Source: Parashewanella tropica (GTDB lineage Bacteria; Pseudomonadota; Gammaproteobacteria; Enterobacterales; Shewanellaceae). From it: a stretch of DNA of 64,000 nt. A program made the translations under genes and the position numbers. Positions 9,683-19,634 of the stretch are shown in pieces (the first letter of the stretch is position 1; each line of letters begins with the position of its first letter). The stretch lies in contig NZ_CP037951.1 in assembly GCF_004358445.1 (NCBI RefSeq), positions 421,501-485,500 of the forward strand, written 5' to 3'. Below the pieces are notes generated by a model. The model saw nothing but the letters and a program-made list of their open reading frames with translations. It was not told where the DNA came from and did not search any database.

Positions 9683-10783
9683 ATGGAAAGTATTCTCGTT
9701 CAACTTGATAGCCGTAGTTATTCGATATTTATTGATCAGCAGGTGTTTGCAAACGCCTCGAACAATACTCAGATCATCAATGAGTTCAAAGCTCTGGCGC
9801 AGGACAAAAAGTTATTGATTGTAACCAATGATACAGTCGCGCCTTTATACCTTGAGCAAACAAAAACCTTATGCCAACAAAGTAATGCAAGTCATATTGA
9901 AGTTGTCGTTTTACCCGATGGCGAGCAATTTAAGGATATGACACACCTCAATCGCATATTTGATGCTTTGCTTGAAAAGCAATACGCTCGTGATTGTATG
10001 CTGATGGCCTTAGGTGGTGGTGTTATTGGTGATATGACGGGATTTGCTGCTGCGTGCTATCAACGTGGTGTCGATTTTATTCAAATTCCAACGACCTTAT
10101 TGGCACAAGTAGATTCATCGGTGGGTGGTAAAACAGCCGTTAATCATACGCTGGGTAAAAACATGATTGGTAGTTTTCATCAGCCAAAATTAGTGCTAAT
10201 TAATACTGATTTCTTAAATACTTTACCAGATAGAGAGTTTGCGGCCGGAATGGCTGAGGTGATCAAGTATGGTTTATTATGGGATCAAAGCTTCTTTGAA
10301 TGGTTAGAGCTCAATCAGGAAGCACTCAAGGCTAAGCAGCCGCAAGTGTTAATTCAAGCGATTAAACGCTGCTGTGAAATTAAAGCAGAAATCGTCGCGC
10401 AAGATGAAACTGAGCGAGGTTGCCGTGCGTTATTAAACCTAGGTCATACCTTTGGTCATGCCATTGAAACCGGTTTAGGCTATGGAAACTGGTTGCATGG
10501 AGAAGCTGTGGCAGCGGGTATGGTGATGGCTTTTCAAACGTCTCAAGAAATGGGATGGGTTTCCCAGCAAGTCGTTGATCGTGTTACGGCTTTAATTTCA
10601 GCGTTTGGATTGCCGACAACGAAACCTGAAGATTTTAGTGGCGAAACAATGCTTGCTTTGATGCAACGAGATAAAAAAGTACAAGATGGTCAGCTGCGGC
10701 TCATTTTACCTCAAGCAATCGGTAATACTGTGGTGACTTCGCAAGCTCCACAATCAGTGTTATCAAAAGTACTCAGTGTCTAG
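9683..10783 (+). CDS. aroB: 3-dehydroquinate synthase
   Basis: AroB converts DAHP to 3-dehydroquinate using NAD+ and a divalent metal. The 366 residues match the family. The NAD-binding glycine loop is [15 protein letters not shown] near residues 109-123, followed by [18 protein letters not shown] and [11 protein letters not shown]. The metal ligands lie in EVIKYG (Glu), [12 protein letters not shown] (His) and [10 protein letters not shown] (His). It sits between aroK and damX in the usual order. Confidence 0.97.
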   Translation: MESILVQLDSRSYSIFIDQQVFANASNNTQIINEFKALAQDKKLLIVTNDTVAPLYLEQTKTLCQQSNASHIEVVVLPDGEQFKDMTHLNRIFDALLEKQYARDCMLMALGGGVIGDMTGFAAACYQRGVDFIQIPTTLLAQVDSSVGGKTAVNHTLGKNMIGSFHQPKLVLINTDFLNTLPDREFAAGMAEVIKYGLLWDQSFFEWLELNQEALKAKQPQVLIQAIKRCCEIKAEIVAQDETERGCRALLNLGHTFGHAIETGLGYGNWLHGEAVAAGMVMAFQTSQEMGWVSQQVVDRVTALISAFGLPTTKPEDFSGETMLALMQRDKKVQDGQLRLILPQAIGNTVVTSQAPQSVLSKVLSV

Positions 10784-10839
10784 TGAGATGACTCTGTACC
10801 TTACCTTCTATTTAGCAATGTAAAGTTCATCTGCAAATC

Positions 10840-12267
10840 ATGGCGTTATTAGTTTCACAACAATCTTTAGTTGAGCGTTTATGGCATAACGCCAGTTATG
10901 TCGAGCAATTACAATTACTTTGCGGTGAGAGTGGAAGCGGCAAAACCACCATTCTTAGCACAGTTAAAGAGCAAGCTAATGAGCATTTATGCGCTTATGT
11001 CGCATGCCCTGAGTATGCTGATGATGCTGAGATCCGTCGTAAAATTTGGGTTCAATTACTTGATGAATCCGTTTTTGATGATGAACTTTCCTTATCTGAT
11101 ACGCTGGTTGCCAATCAGCATTTTATTCAGCAACCAATATTGATTCTATTGGATGACGCCCATCGTTTATCAATCACATTGCTTGCTGAGTTGATGACCT
11201 TGTCACAAATGCAAGTTGCGGAGCAGCCGATAGGTGTCATTGCAGCAGTATCGACGGCATTCGCTGAAATGTTAGAGAATGAGTTGGCTGCTGAGAATGA
11301 AATATTTACTACACTGCAAATTGAACCATTATCAGAAGAAGAACAATACAATTTATATTTGTTGTTGATGGGACAGCAATCGCATGGGAGAGAACAGGTA
11401 TTAAGCAGGCCTGACTTTGGTGATGCAGCGGTTTACCCTAATGATATTGTCAATGCATTGATGGGAAAGCAAGAAACGCAATCTAAAAAACCTTTTTCTC
11501 TATTGATGAAATTGTGTGTTGCTTGTTGTCTAAGCTTGTTGGGTTTGTTCGCTTTTTGGCAGTTGTATAGCTCAAGTGCCATAGAGGAAAACCAAAGCAT
11601 AAACTCGACAAAATTGAAAATAGTGGGTGATCCTGCAAAGTTGAAGACAAGCTCAGCCGATAATGATTCAACTAAAATCAGTACCTCTGGAAAACCAGAA
11701 CCTCAGGCTACTTCTGTAGTTGAAAAGGCAAAACCTGATACTCAATCTGAGCTTATATTGCCGGAGCAAAAGTCGGTAACGGTTGTGGAAAATAAGCAAC
11801 GCCAAAACCCTAAGCCAGTAGAGCCTATTATAGAAAATAAGGTCATTTCTACGATCGAAACCACGCAAGATGAGATAAGCCCAAATGTTGTACCCTCTGC
11901 GAAGGTACAACAGGCCGTTGCTAAGACAAAACCAATTGTAGATAAGCCACCGAAAACAGTTCAAACCCCAAGCAAAGTGGTGGATAAAACCGTCCCCTTG
12001 CACTTTACGCCTAAATACTCTCAAGGCTACACATTACAGCTGGCGACCATGACTCATAAAGACTCCCTTAATAAGTTGTTGAAGAAACTTGATGGTTGGC
12101 AAGACGTTAGAGTGGCTCAGTACAATCGAAAATGGGTGGTTGTATTGGGAGATTTTGCTACTCGTAGCGACGCGCAGCAAACGATAAAAAAATTAAAAGC
12201 AAAGACTAAGCTGCCAGCTCCTTGGCTTCGAAGGTGGTCAGCATTAAAAGGCTATAATTTTCGCTAA
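10840..12267 (+). CDS. damX: DamX-like cell-division protein (AAA ATPase plus SPOR domain)
   Basis: DamX is an inner-membrane protein that localises to the septal ring by binding denuded peptidoglycan through SPOR. The 475 residues show an N-terminal AAA/ExeA-like ATPase region with Walker A (GESGSGKT, near residue 30) and a Walker B-like ILLDDAHR (near 104). A transmembrane helix spans about 223-240 (LCVACCLSLLGLFAFW). A long Lys/Pro/Gln-rich periplasmic linker follows. The C-terminal SPOR domain (about 395-465) starts GYTLQLATMTHKD and contains VVVLGDFATRSDAQ. It lies between aroB and dam as in E. coli. Confidence 0.93.
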   Translation: MALLVSQQSLVERLWHNASYVEQLQLLCGESGSGKTTILSTVKEQANEHLCAYVACPEYADDAEIRRKIWVQLLDESVFDDELSLSDTLVANQHFIQQPILILLDDAHRLSITLLAELMTLSQMQVAEQPIGVIAAVSTAFAEMLENELAAENEIFTTLQIEPLSEEEQYNLYLLLMGQQSHGREQVLSRPDFGDAAVYPNDIVNALMGKQETQSKKPFSLLMKLCVACCLSLLGLFAFWQLYSSSAIEENQSINSTKLKIVGDPAKLKTSSADNDSTKISTSGKPEPQATSVVEKAKPDTQSELILPEQKSVTVVENKQRQNPKPVEPIIENKVISTIETTQDEISPNVVPSAKVQQAVAKTKPIVDKPPKTVQTPSKVVDKTVPLHFTPKYSQGYTLQLATMTHKDSLNKLLKKLDGWQDVRVAQYNRKWVVVLGDFATRSDAQQTIKKLKAKTKLPAPWLRRWSALKGYNFR

Positions 12268-12336
12268 TGAAATCCTTTACAAATCATCGTACAATCGTGA
12301 TCTTTCTTAATCCTTCACTTGGAATAAAGCCAGTCA

Positions 12337-13176
12337 ATGACCAATAAAAACAGAGCCTTTTTAAAGTGGGCTGGTGGTAAATTTAAGCTTGTCGATAAGC
12401 TAAAAGAATCCTTACCTGAAGGGCAACGCTTGGTGGAACCTTTTGTGGGGGCTGGTAGTGTTTTTTTAAATACCAACTATTCCTCATACTTGCTGTGTGA
12501 TATAAACCAAGATCTGATCAATCTTTATCAGATTTTGCAACGTACTCCTGAGCGATATATTAAAGAATCTCGAAAGCTATTTGTACCTGAGATGAATCGC
12601 AAAGACGCTTACTACGAGATCAGAGAAGCTTTTAATCAAACCAATAATAAATTCGATCGTTCTCTGTGGTTTTTATATATGAACCGTCATGGCTTTAATG
12701 GTTTATGCCGTTATAACCGCAAAGGAGGATTCAATGTTCCTTTTGGTTCGTATAAGAAACCTTATTTCCCAGAAAAAGAGCTGTTGGCATTTGCCGAGAA
12801 AGCCCAGCAAGCTGAATTTAAATGTGTTGGATATGAACAAGCCTTTGATTTAGCCAAAGCCGGTGATGTGATTTATTGCGATCCGCCTTATGCACCGCTG
12901 TCGACGACGGCGAGCTTTACCACTTATGTTGGGGCTGGGTTTAGTTTAGATGATCAAGCATTATTGGCTCGACGTGCCCGCTTAGTGGCTCGCGAAAAGA
13001 ATATTCCAGTAGTGATCAGTAACCATGACATTCCGTTAACTCGGGAGTTATATCACGGTGCCATGTTTGATCAAATTAAAGTGCAGCGCAATATCAGTCA
13101 AAAAGGCAGTGGCAGAACTAAAGTCGATGAATTGATTGCTTTATACGACGAGCATTATCACTTACCTGAAAACTAG
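12337..13176 (+). CDS. dam: DNA adenine methylase (GATC-specific)
   Basis: Dam methylates the N6 of adenine in GATC, which supports mismatch repair and replication control. The 279 residues match the family. The SAM-binding FxGxG equivalent is LVEPFVGAGSVF near residue 31, after the conserved N-terminal FLKWAGGK. The catalytic DPPY box is in IYCDPPYAPLS near 182. The position after damX supports the orthodox housekeeping enzyme and argues against a phage copy. Confidence 0.97.
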   Translation: MTNKNRAFLKWAGGKFKLVDKLKESLPEGQRLVEPFVGAGSVFLNTNYSSYLLCDINQDLINLYQILQRTPERYIKESRKLFVPEMNRKDAYYEIREAFNQTNNKFDRSLWFLYMNRHGFNGLCRYNRKGGFNVPFGSYKKPYFPEKELLAFAEKAQQAEFKCVGYEQAFDLAKAGDVIYCDPPYAPLSTTASFTTYVGAGFSLDDQALLARRARLVAREKNIPVVISNHDIPLTRELYHGAMFDQIKVQRNISQKGSGRTKVDELIALYDEHYHLPEN

Positions 13177-13358
13177 TCGATAACAAAACGCACAATCAAA
13201 ATTAAGGTTAATACCAGTAAAGCCGCTAGGACAATTCCCATCACGATAAAGGGAACGGGCGAACTCATTTGAAAATCTCGCTGCCGATTTTTATCGCTTT
13301 GTACTCCAAAGAAAGCGGCGAGGGTGCTGGTTAGGACTTGCCAGAATAATTTCAGCAT
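13173..13358 (-). CDS. DUF2970 small membrane protein
   Basis: This 61-residue protein has the pattern of the DUF2970 family: an N-terminal QVLTSTLAAFFGVQSDKNR segment and one transmembrane helix at about 35-59 (PFIVMGIVLAALLVLTLIL). The function is unknown. Its ATG overlaps the stop of the upstream gene (TAATG at 13356-13360 on the minus strand), so the two are translationally coupled. It converges with dam, whose stop overlaps its 3' end by four bases. Confidence 0.85.
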   Translation of the reverse strand: MLKLFWQVLTSTLAAFFGVQSDKNRQRDFQMSSPVPFIVMGIVLAALLVLTLILIVRFVID

Positions 13359-13717
13359 TACTGGGTTGGAATGCTGTCACTGTTTTGTGGGATCTGATGG
13401 TCGCGACCACTGTGTAATAACTCAAATAAATCAAAAAAGTGGAATTGATTTGAATCGCTATCACCAGTAAGCCAGCTTCCCCAATTAACTTGTTTCGCTT
13501 GGCTGGAACAGCGGTTAACAGGATGGTTGCTAGGTAGCATCTGATTATAATCTACGGAATTATGATTAGCACAATAGGATTGTGAGTGTGTTGATTGAAC
13601 CGCCAAAAGCGTCATAGCAGAGAAGGTCACTGTCAGTCCCATGGCAAGCTTGAATTTGTGTTTCTTCAAGTTTATTTTCCCTAATATCGCCACGATGTTA
13701 ACCCTTTTGATAACCAT
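13358..13717 (-). CDS. Conserved hypothetical exported protein
   Basis: I do not recognise a named domain. The 119 residues contain one hydrophobic segment at about 24-45 that reads as a signal peptide or anchor. A shorter start at Met26 would make it a conventional signal peptide. Next come two cysteines (SYCANHN and NRCSSQ) that could form a disulphide, and an aromatic C-terminal part (NQFHFFDLFELLHSG). It is coupled to the DUF2970 gene, and pairs like this occur beside dam/rpe in related marine bacteria. Exported location is an inference. Confidence 0.7.
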   Translation of the reverse strand: MVIKRVNIVAILGKINLKKHKFKLAMGLTVTFSAMTLLAVQSTHSQSYCANHNSVDYNQMLPSNHPVNRCSSQAKQVNWGSWLTGDSDSNQFHFFDLFELLHSGRDHQIPQNSDSIPTQ

Positions 13718-13886
13718 ACCGACTCGCGATTATAACCCATTATCGATTGTAATTTAAACAGCTAATTTAAGTCATATCTTTAGAGGGCTGATCCGGCTCA
13801 ATAATTAATAGATCAAGACTAGAGCGAATGGCATTCCGAGAGTAAAATAAGGTTAAATTATCCTCTATCTTATAAAAGAGTCTTGT

Positions 13887-14564
13887 ATGCGTCCTTTTCT
13901 GATTGCTCCTTCCATTTTATCTGCCGACTTTGCTCGCCTTGGTGAAGAAGTTGAAAACGTCATCAGTGCTGGAGCTGATGTGGTTCACTTTGATGTGATG
14001 GATAACCATTATGTGCCCAACTTAACCATCGGCCCTATGGTATGTAAGGCATTACGTGATTATGGCATTTCCGCCGATATTGATGTTCACCTTATGGTTA
14101 AGCCTGTCGATCGCATCATTCCAGACTTTATTGATGCAGGGGCCTCTATTATAACCTTTCATCCAGAAGCGTCAGATCATATTGATCGCAGCTTGCAGCT
14201 TATTAAAGATGCTGGCTGCAAAGCGGGTTTAGTGTTTAATCCTGCTACCCCCCTCCATTACCTTGACTATGTTATGGACAAAGTCGACGTGATTTTATTG
14301 ATGTCAGTAAATCCTGGTTTTGGTGGACAGTCTTTTATTCCTAATACTCTTGATAAATTGCGTGAAGTTCGCCGTCGCATTGATGCAAGTGGACGTGATA
14401 TTCGTTTAGAAATTGATGGTGGCGTAAAAGTCGATAACATTGCCGAGATTGCAGCCGCTGGTGCCGATATGTTCGTGGCAGGTTCAGCCATTTTTAATCA
14501 GCCTGACTACAAGACTGTGATTGATACGATGCGTGATGAATTGGCAAAGGTTGACAGCAAATGA
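13887..14564 (+). CDS. rpe: Ribulose-phosphate 3-epimerase
   Basis: Rpe interconverts ribulose-5-phosphate and xylulose-5-phosphate in the pentose phosphate pathway. The 225 residues form a TIM barrel. Signatures visible are [13 protein letters not shown] at the start, [12 protein letters not shown] with metal and substrate ligands (near 34), [23 protein letters not shown] (near 141) and the C-terminal phosphate-binding [10 protein letters not shown] and AGSAIF. It overlaps gph by four bases. Confidence 0.97.
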   Translation: MRPFLIAPSILSADFARLGEEVENVISAGADVVHFDVMDNHYVPNLTIGPMVCKALRDYGISADIDVHLMVKPVDRIIPDFIDAGASIITFHPEASDHIDRSLQLIKDAGCKAGLVFNPATPLHYLDYVMDKVDVILLMSVNPGFGGQSFIPNTLDKLREVRRRIDASGRDIRLEIDGGVKVDNIAEIAAAGADMFVAGSAIFNQPDYKTVIDTMRDELAKVDSK

Positions 14565-15238
14565 CTCGCCGATTCAAAGCCATCGCCTTTGATTTAGACG
14601 GCACCTTAGTCGATAGTGTGCCAGATCTGGCTGCCGCGGTAAATGGTATGATGATGGAGCTCAATTTAGAGCTTACTTCTGAAGATCAAGTGCGTTCTTG
14701 GGTGGGAAATGGTGCAGAAGTATTAGTCCAGCGCGCCCTAAAGTGGTCTACGGCAGAGTCTCCTCAGCCTTCGATGTTGGCTGAAGCTTTGGCGGTGTTT
14801 ATGCGTCATTATGATTTACACCTTAATCAACACAGTCGCTTGTATCCGAGTGTGAAGGCTACGCTGGCACAGTTGCATCTACAAGGCTATCAAATGGCGA
14901 TAGTAACCAATAAACCTCAGCAGTTTATTAAGCCGTTATTAAAAGCTTTTGGCATCGAGGCATACTTTAGTTTAATTCTTGGTGGTGATACGCTACCAAA
15001 GAAAAAGCCTGATCCGTTACCTTTGACGCATATTCTTGAGCAGTGGCAGCTGGAAAATTATCAGCTATTAATGGTTGGTGATTCGAAAAATGATATTTTA
15101 GCGGCAAAAGCGGCCTCAATTGCCTCAATAGGCTTGACCTATGGCTATAACTACGGGGAAGATATTGGCCTTTGCGGCCCTGATGCCGTATTTGATAATT
15201 TTCATCACATTGAAAACTGGGTAAACGCCCAATCTTAA
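14561..15238 (+). CDS. gph: Phosphoglycolate phosphatase
   Basis: Gph is a HAD-superfamily hydrolase that dephosphorylates 2-phosphoglycolate formed during DNA repair. The 225 residues carry motif [15 protein letters not shown] (nucleophile Asp near residue 10), motif II in MAIVTNKPQ, motif III Lys in PKKKPDPLP and motif [16 protein letters not shown]. It is coupled to rpe through an ATGA overlap, with trpS 18 bases downstream. Confidence 0.95.
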   Translation: MTRRFKAIAFDLDGTLVDSVPDLAAAVNGMMMELNLELTSEDQVRSWVGNGAEVLVQRALKWSTAESPQPSMLAEALAVFMRHYDLHLNQHSRLYPSVKATLAQLHLQGYQMAIVTNKPQQFIKPLLKAFGIEAYFSLILGGDTLPKKKPDPLPLTHILEQWQLENYQLLMVGDSKNDILAAKAASIASIGLTYGYNYGEDIGLCGPDAVFDNFHHIENWVNAQS

Positions 15239-15256
15239 TTAGGAGTAAGTAAAGCA

Positions 15257-16255
15257 ATGACCAAACCCATTGTACTGAGTGGCGCACAGCCTTCTGGTGA
15301 ATTAACCATAGGAAATTACATGGGCGCACTTCGCCAGTGGGTACAAATGCAAGACAGTCACGACTGCTTGTATTGTGTGGTTGATTTACATGCCATCACA
15401 GTAAGGCAAGATCCTAAAGCATTGCGTGAAGCCTGCTTAGATACATTAGCCTTATATCTTGCTTGCGGCGTTGATCCTAAAAAGAGTACGGTGTTTATTC
15501 AATCTCAAGTACCGCAACATACCCAACTAAGCTGGGCGTTAAATTGTTATGCACAAATGGGTGAACTGAATCGTATGACTCAGTTTAAAGATAAATCACA
15601 AAAGCATGCCAATAACATTAATGTCGGCTTGTTTGGTTACCCTGTGCTGATGGCGGCTGACATTCTGCTTTATCAAGCCAATGAAATTCCAGTGGGGCAA
15701 GACCAAAAGCAGCACCTTGAACTCACCCGTGATATCGCGACTCGTTTTAATAACGCATACGGTGATACTTTTACCATTCCTGAGCCTTTCATTCCGCCTT
15801 TAGGGGCGAAAGTGATGTCATTGCAAGATCCAACCAAGAAGATGTCTAAGTCGGATGACAATAACAATAATGTGATTGGGTTATTGGAAGATCCGAAAAA
15901 AGTTCTTAAAAAGATCAAAAAAGCCGTGACTGACTCCGAAGAGCCACCAAGAGTTGCTTTTGATGTTGAAAACAAGCCAGGTGTTTCTAACTTACTCAGT
16001 ATTATGTCTGGTACGACAGGTCGCTCTATTGCTGAACTTGAAGCCGAGTTTGAAGGCAAAATGTACGGTCATTTAAAAGTAGCGACTGGCGAAGCCGTTG
16101 TGGCTATGCTTGAGCCTTTACAAGAGCGTTATCGTCAAATCCGTGCCGATCAAGCGTATCTTGATGCGGTCATGAAAGAAGGTGCAGAAAAAGCGCAAGC
16201 CCGTGCTGAAGTGACGCTGAAAAAAGTGTATGAAAAGATCGGTTTAATTGTATAA
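15257..16255 (+). CDS. trpS: Tryptophanyl-tRNA synthetase
   Basis: TrpS is a class Ic aminoacyl-tRNA synthetase charging tRNA-Trp. The 332 residues match the bacterial form. The HIGH-equivalent is in [18 protein letters not shown] (TIGN, near residue 18) and the KMSKS loop is [11 protein letters not shown] near 195. It ends the rpe-gph-trpS operon and is followed by a clear terminator. A ribosome-binding site, TTAGGAG, lies before the ATG. Confidence 0.97.
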   Translation: MTKPIVLSGAQPSGELTIGNYMGALRQWVQMQDSHDCLYCVVDLHAITVRQDPKALREACLDTLALYLACGVDPKKSTVFIQSQVPQHTQLSWALNCYAQMGELNRMTQFKDKSQKHANNINVGLFGYPVLMAADILLYQANEIPVGQDQKQHLELTRDIATRFNNAYGDTFTIPEPFIPPLGAKVMSLQDPTKKMSKSDDNNNNVIGLLEDPKKVLKKIKKAVTDSEEPPRVAFDVENKPGVSNLLSIMSGTTGRSIAELEAEFEGKMYGHLKVATGEAVVAMLEPLQERYRQIRADQAYLDAVMKEGAEKAQARAEVTLKKVYEKIGLIV

Positions 16256-16278
16256 ATTACAATCAGATTTATCGAAAG

Positions 16279-16304
16279 CCCGACTGCTAATGTCGGGTTT
16301 TTTG
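16279..16304 (+). terminator. Rho-independent terminator of the rpe-gph-trpS operon
   Basis: CCCGAC (16279-16284) pairs with GTCGGG (16292-16297) and is followed by TTTTTTGTTTTT. The preceding AAAG extends the pairing with the T-run. Confidence 0.85.
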
Positions 16305-16584
16305 TTTTTGTATAAAAGATATACGACTTCTTACTTAATGTAACAAAAAAACACTGATTCTAAGTGCATCTATTACCGCTTTTTGTTAACTTCTACGCTG
16401 AGTTTTGAGTAGTAATACATTAGAATGTATATTTTTTGCATGTGTGGGAAAGTTTTATCCGAGTTCATCTGTCTTTGAAAAAGATACGTTTATTCCATAA
16501 AAAAGTTTTATAAAAACTCAAATTAAAATCAGTTAAAACAATAAATTAAAGACAAGAGTGGCAACTCAGTTTAAGGGCGTAAAA

Positions 16585-17244
16585 ATGAAGTGTGTGAAAC
16601 GGTTATCAGCATGGCTGGTGTTATTGATGTTGGCACCTGTAGCTTGGGCTAGCCAAGTCACTGTTATTGATAACAATTCAAAGCCTTTAGCCAATATGGT
16701 TGTGTACCTGAAGCCATCAATCACTGTCGATTTATCTGCATTCCCTATTCCAGAAACGCCTCAGATTGTTAGACAAAAGGACAAACAATTCTCTCCTTAC
16801 ATTTTAGTAATGCGAGCAGGAAGTAAGGTCGCCATTACTAATGAAGATAACATTTCTCATCATGTTTATTCAGCTGCGGGTGTTAAGCGATTTTCAATCA
16901 AAATGCCGAAACAGTCGAAAAGTGATGTGCTGCAAATGACTAAAGCGGGCGAGGTTGCTCTAGGTTGCAATGTGCATGACTGGATGAGCAGTTATTTGAA
17001 AGTCGTAGATACGCCGTTTTATGGACTAACCGATAAAGATGGGAACATTCATTTTAACAGTGTTCCAAGTGGTGAATATCAATTGGTTGTATGGCATCCT
17101 CAACTTCAAGCTGAAGCTCAACAGCAAACAAGCCAAGTAACCTTGCCAAAAAAAGATCCGTTAACCATTAAGGTGACGGCGGATATTCTTCCTATTCCTC
17201 AGCAAAAAACGATAGATGAATTCGAATTTTGGGAATCATACTGA
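16585..17244 (+). CDS. Periplasmic cupredoxin-like (methylamine-utilisation-type) protein
   Basis: The product is predicted to be exported. It has 219 residues from the ATG at 16585, which follows AAGGG; an upstream in-frame GTG at 16558 would spoil the signal peptide, which ends near AWA. The middle part has plastocyanin-like copper-site spacing: EDNISHHVYS (His), and GCNVHDWMSSYLKVV (Cys and His). The C-terminal part resembles a carboxypeptidase regulatory-like beta fold (GLTDKDGNIHFNSVPSGEYQLVVWHP). It is coupled by TGATG to the GGDEF-EAL gene. Copper binding is inferred from ligands, and an electron-transfer role is not shown. Confidence 0.78.
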   Translation: MKCVKRLSAWLVLLMLAPVAWASQVTVIDNNSKPLANMVVYLKPSITVDLSAFPIPETPQIVRQKDKQFSPYILVMRAGSKVAITNEDNISHHVYSAAGVKRFSIKMPKQSKSDVLQMTKAGEVALGCNVHDWMSSYLKVVDTPFYGLTDKDGNIHFNSVPSGEYQLVVWHPQLQAEAQQQTSQVTLPKKDPLTIKVTADILPIPQQKTIDEFEFWESY

Positions 17245-19613
17245 TGCCTCGATTTTGGAATAAGCTACAAGCGCGGATCTTTTTATTTTTTGTTGTCTTG
17301 CTGATCATCATTCAAGGCTTTTCGTTTTGGATGTCTTATCAATCTCACAAGCAACTTGAGCAGCAACAAATCAGCAGTCGAATTTCGAATGCGGTTGAAG
17401 TATTCAAAAACCAATTTGATACGCGTAGCTTCTATCTTGGCGTTTTTTCAGAGGTGGTTTCTCAAGATTACAGCTTGAAAGAAGTGTTTATCGAAGACGA
17501 CACTGGTAGCTTTCTAACGGCACTAGGCAATCACCAACGCCGCATTAAAGCGAATTTATCCATGTCGGTGAACAAAGATGGCCAAATCATTGCTCAATTG
17601 ATCAGTGGAAAAAATACCAAAGGACAAACCCGCTACCGTTTAGGCCCCGAGCAAGGGGAGGCTTTTCCAATACCGCTGGACAAGAATCAATCAACGGTAA
17701 ACTTACTGTATCAAGTGGGTGGCAGCCTCTATCAAATGCAGTTTTCTCGTATTACGGCAGGCGGCAATACCTTGCTTGGTTGGGTAGGCTTTGGGTTCAA
17801 AATCGATTCAATCCTTGCAACAGAGTTGATGCAGCAGACGGGATTAACAACAGGCTTTGCGCTGTTAGATCCACAGTTAAACATTTCTGAACTTCGCCAG
17901 TCGTCAACCACAGATAGCGATATGCTAAAGAACTTAGCTTACCAACTTATCGGTAAGTTTAATGATCAGCGTTATTTGTTCTGGAGTCAAAAGCTAGGTG
18001 CGATTGATGGCAAAGATCTGTATGCCTACATGTACCTGCCACGTGAGCAAGTGCTGGCGCCGTTAAAAGAGCAATGGTGGCAACAGTTATGGATAGTCAT
18101 TTCGATGCTGCCTTTATCCATGCTAGCGGCTTTTTATATTTCACGAAGCATCACCAAGCCCATTAATCAGATGATAGAACAGGCGAAATTTATTGCGCGT
18201 GGAAATTACGATCATAAAGTGAAAGAAAGCTCTACGGTTGAACTGGCACAATTAGCCCATGAGTTTTCAGAAATGCAAAGTGCCATTTTGAGCCGTGAAC
18301 AACGCATTGTTTATCAAGCCTTTCATGATCCGCTAACCAATTTACCCAATAGAAATGAATTAGATAGGGTAGTAACAACGTGGATGGAACAAAATAAGCA
18401 GTTTATGATCTGCTTAGTGAATGTGAGACGCATGACAGATGTGAATGCGACTCTTGGGCATGGTGTCGGTGACGAAGTCATTAAAGAGGTTGGACGTCGT
18501 CTTGAAAGCATGAAGAATGTGAGCTTCGCCTGCCGAATTTCTGGTGATGAGTTTGCCTTAGTACTAAATGATTTTCAGGTGGATGATATCGGTCTTTTGA
18601 TTGCTTCATTACGAGAAAAAATGGCGCGCCGTTATCGCTACCAAGGGTTGTCACTTGAGTTGGAACTCACTATGGGCGCTGCGATCCGTAATCACTCTTC
18701 GTCCCTGTTTTCGGTATTACAACAAGCTAACACTGCGCTGCAATATGCTAAATCTAATAAGCTTGAATATCAGCTTTATGATAAACAAATCGATCAGCAC
18801 ACCGTAGAGCGATTAGAGTTGATTAATGGTCTTAAATCCGCCATTGAAAGTAATGAGTTGGTGTTGTATTACCAACCTAAACTGTGTTTGCAAAAAAATG
18901 CAGTGATCAAGGTCGAAGCACTCGTGCGTTGGGCACATCCAGAAAAAGGCATGATCCCGCCCGATGTGTTTATCCCGATTGCTGAAAAAACAGGGCAAAT
19001 GAATGCGCTGACTCGGTGGGTGTTAGAGACAGCAATCAAACAATATAAACAATGGCGAACACAAGGCATTGAGCTGGGAATTGCCATTAATATTTCGGCT
19101 GAGAACTTAAAAGACAGCAGTTTTTGTCAATGGGTGTTGAATACCATCAGTCAGCAGCAAGTACCCATTTCTGCGTTCACATTAGAAATTACCGAAGATG
19201 CAGTTGTGTCTGATTTGGACAGTGCGATTATGCAATTAAGTTATTGGCGAGCAAAAGGGCTTAAGCTCTCCATTGATGACTTTGGCACAGGTTATTCGTC
19301 GCTAGGGCAATTAAAGCTATTACCTGTCGATGAGGTTAAAATTGACCGTTCGTTTGTGCAGCAGCTTATGTCAAATGCCGATGACCAGATCATCGTTAAA
19401 TCAACCATAGAATTAGCGCATAACTTAAACCTTACTGTGGTCGCCGAAGGGGTGGAAAATCAAGATACGCTTGAGTGGTTAAGAGAGCGTGGTTGTGAAA
19501 TGGCGCAAGGCTATCACTTAAGTAGGCCTATTTCAGGTTCAGCTTTGGAGTCATGGTTACTACAAAGCGAGTATTTTTACCACAGCACTTCCTCAAGTAC
19601 AGATTTAGTTTAA
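17244..19613 (+). CDS. Membrane GGDEF-EAL cyclic-di-GMP enzyme
   Basis: This is a cyclic-di-GMP turnover protein of 789 residues from the ATG at 17244, overlapping the previous stop. It has an N-terminal transmembrane helix (about 8-30), a periplasmic sensor region, a second helix near 285-305 and a HAMP segment. The GGDEF domain has SGDEF at the active site (near residue 434), a tolerated variant. The EAL domain keeps KVEALVRW (near 557), DDFGTGYSSL and VAEGVEN, so phosphodiesterase activity is likely, while cyclase activity is uncertain. The operon partner upstream is an exported cupredoxin-like protein that could supply or modify the periplasmic signal. Confidence 0.92.
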   Translation: MPRFWNKLQARIFLFFVVLLIIIQGFSFWMSYQSHKQLEQQQISSRISNAVEVFKNQFDTRSFYLGVFSEVVSQDYSLKEVFIEDDTGSFLTALGNHQRRIKANLSMSVNKDGQIIAQLISGKNTKGQTRYRLGPEQGEAFPIPLDKNQSTVNLLYQVGGSLYQMQFSRITAGGNTLLGWVGFGFKIDSILATELMQQTGLTTGFALLDPQLNISELRQSSTTDSDMLKNLAYQLIGKFNDQRYLFWSQKLGAIDGKDLYAYMYLPREQVLAPLKEQWWQQLWIVISMLPLSMLAAFYISRSITKPINQMIEQAKFIARGNYDHKVKESSTVELAQLAHEFSEMQSAILSREQRIVYQAFHDPLTNLPNRNELDRVVTTWMEQNKQFMICLVNVRRMTDVNATLGHGVGDEVIKEVGRRLESMKNVSFACRISGDEFALVLNDFQVDDIGLLIASLREKMARRYRYQGLSLELELTMGAAIRNHSSSLFSVLQQANTALQYAKSNKLEYQLYDKQIDQHTVERLELINGLKSAIESNELVLYYQPKLCLQKNAVIKVEALVRWAHPEKGMIPPDVFIPIAEKTGQMNALTRWVLETAIKQYKQWRTQGIELGIAINISAENLKDSSFCQWVLNTISQQQVPISAFTLEITEDAVVSDLDSAIMQLSYWRAKGLKLSIDDFGTGYSSLGQLKLLPVDEVKIDRSFVQQLMSNADDQIIVKSTIELAHNLNLTVVAEGVENQDTLEWLRERGCEMAQGYHLSRPISGSALESWLLQSEYFYHSTSSSTDLV

Positions 19614-19634
19614 GAATAAAAAAAAAGGGATAAC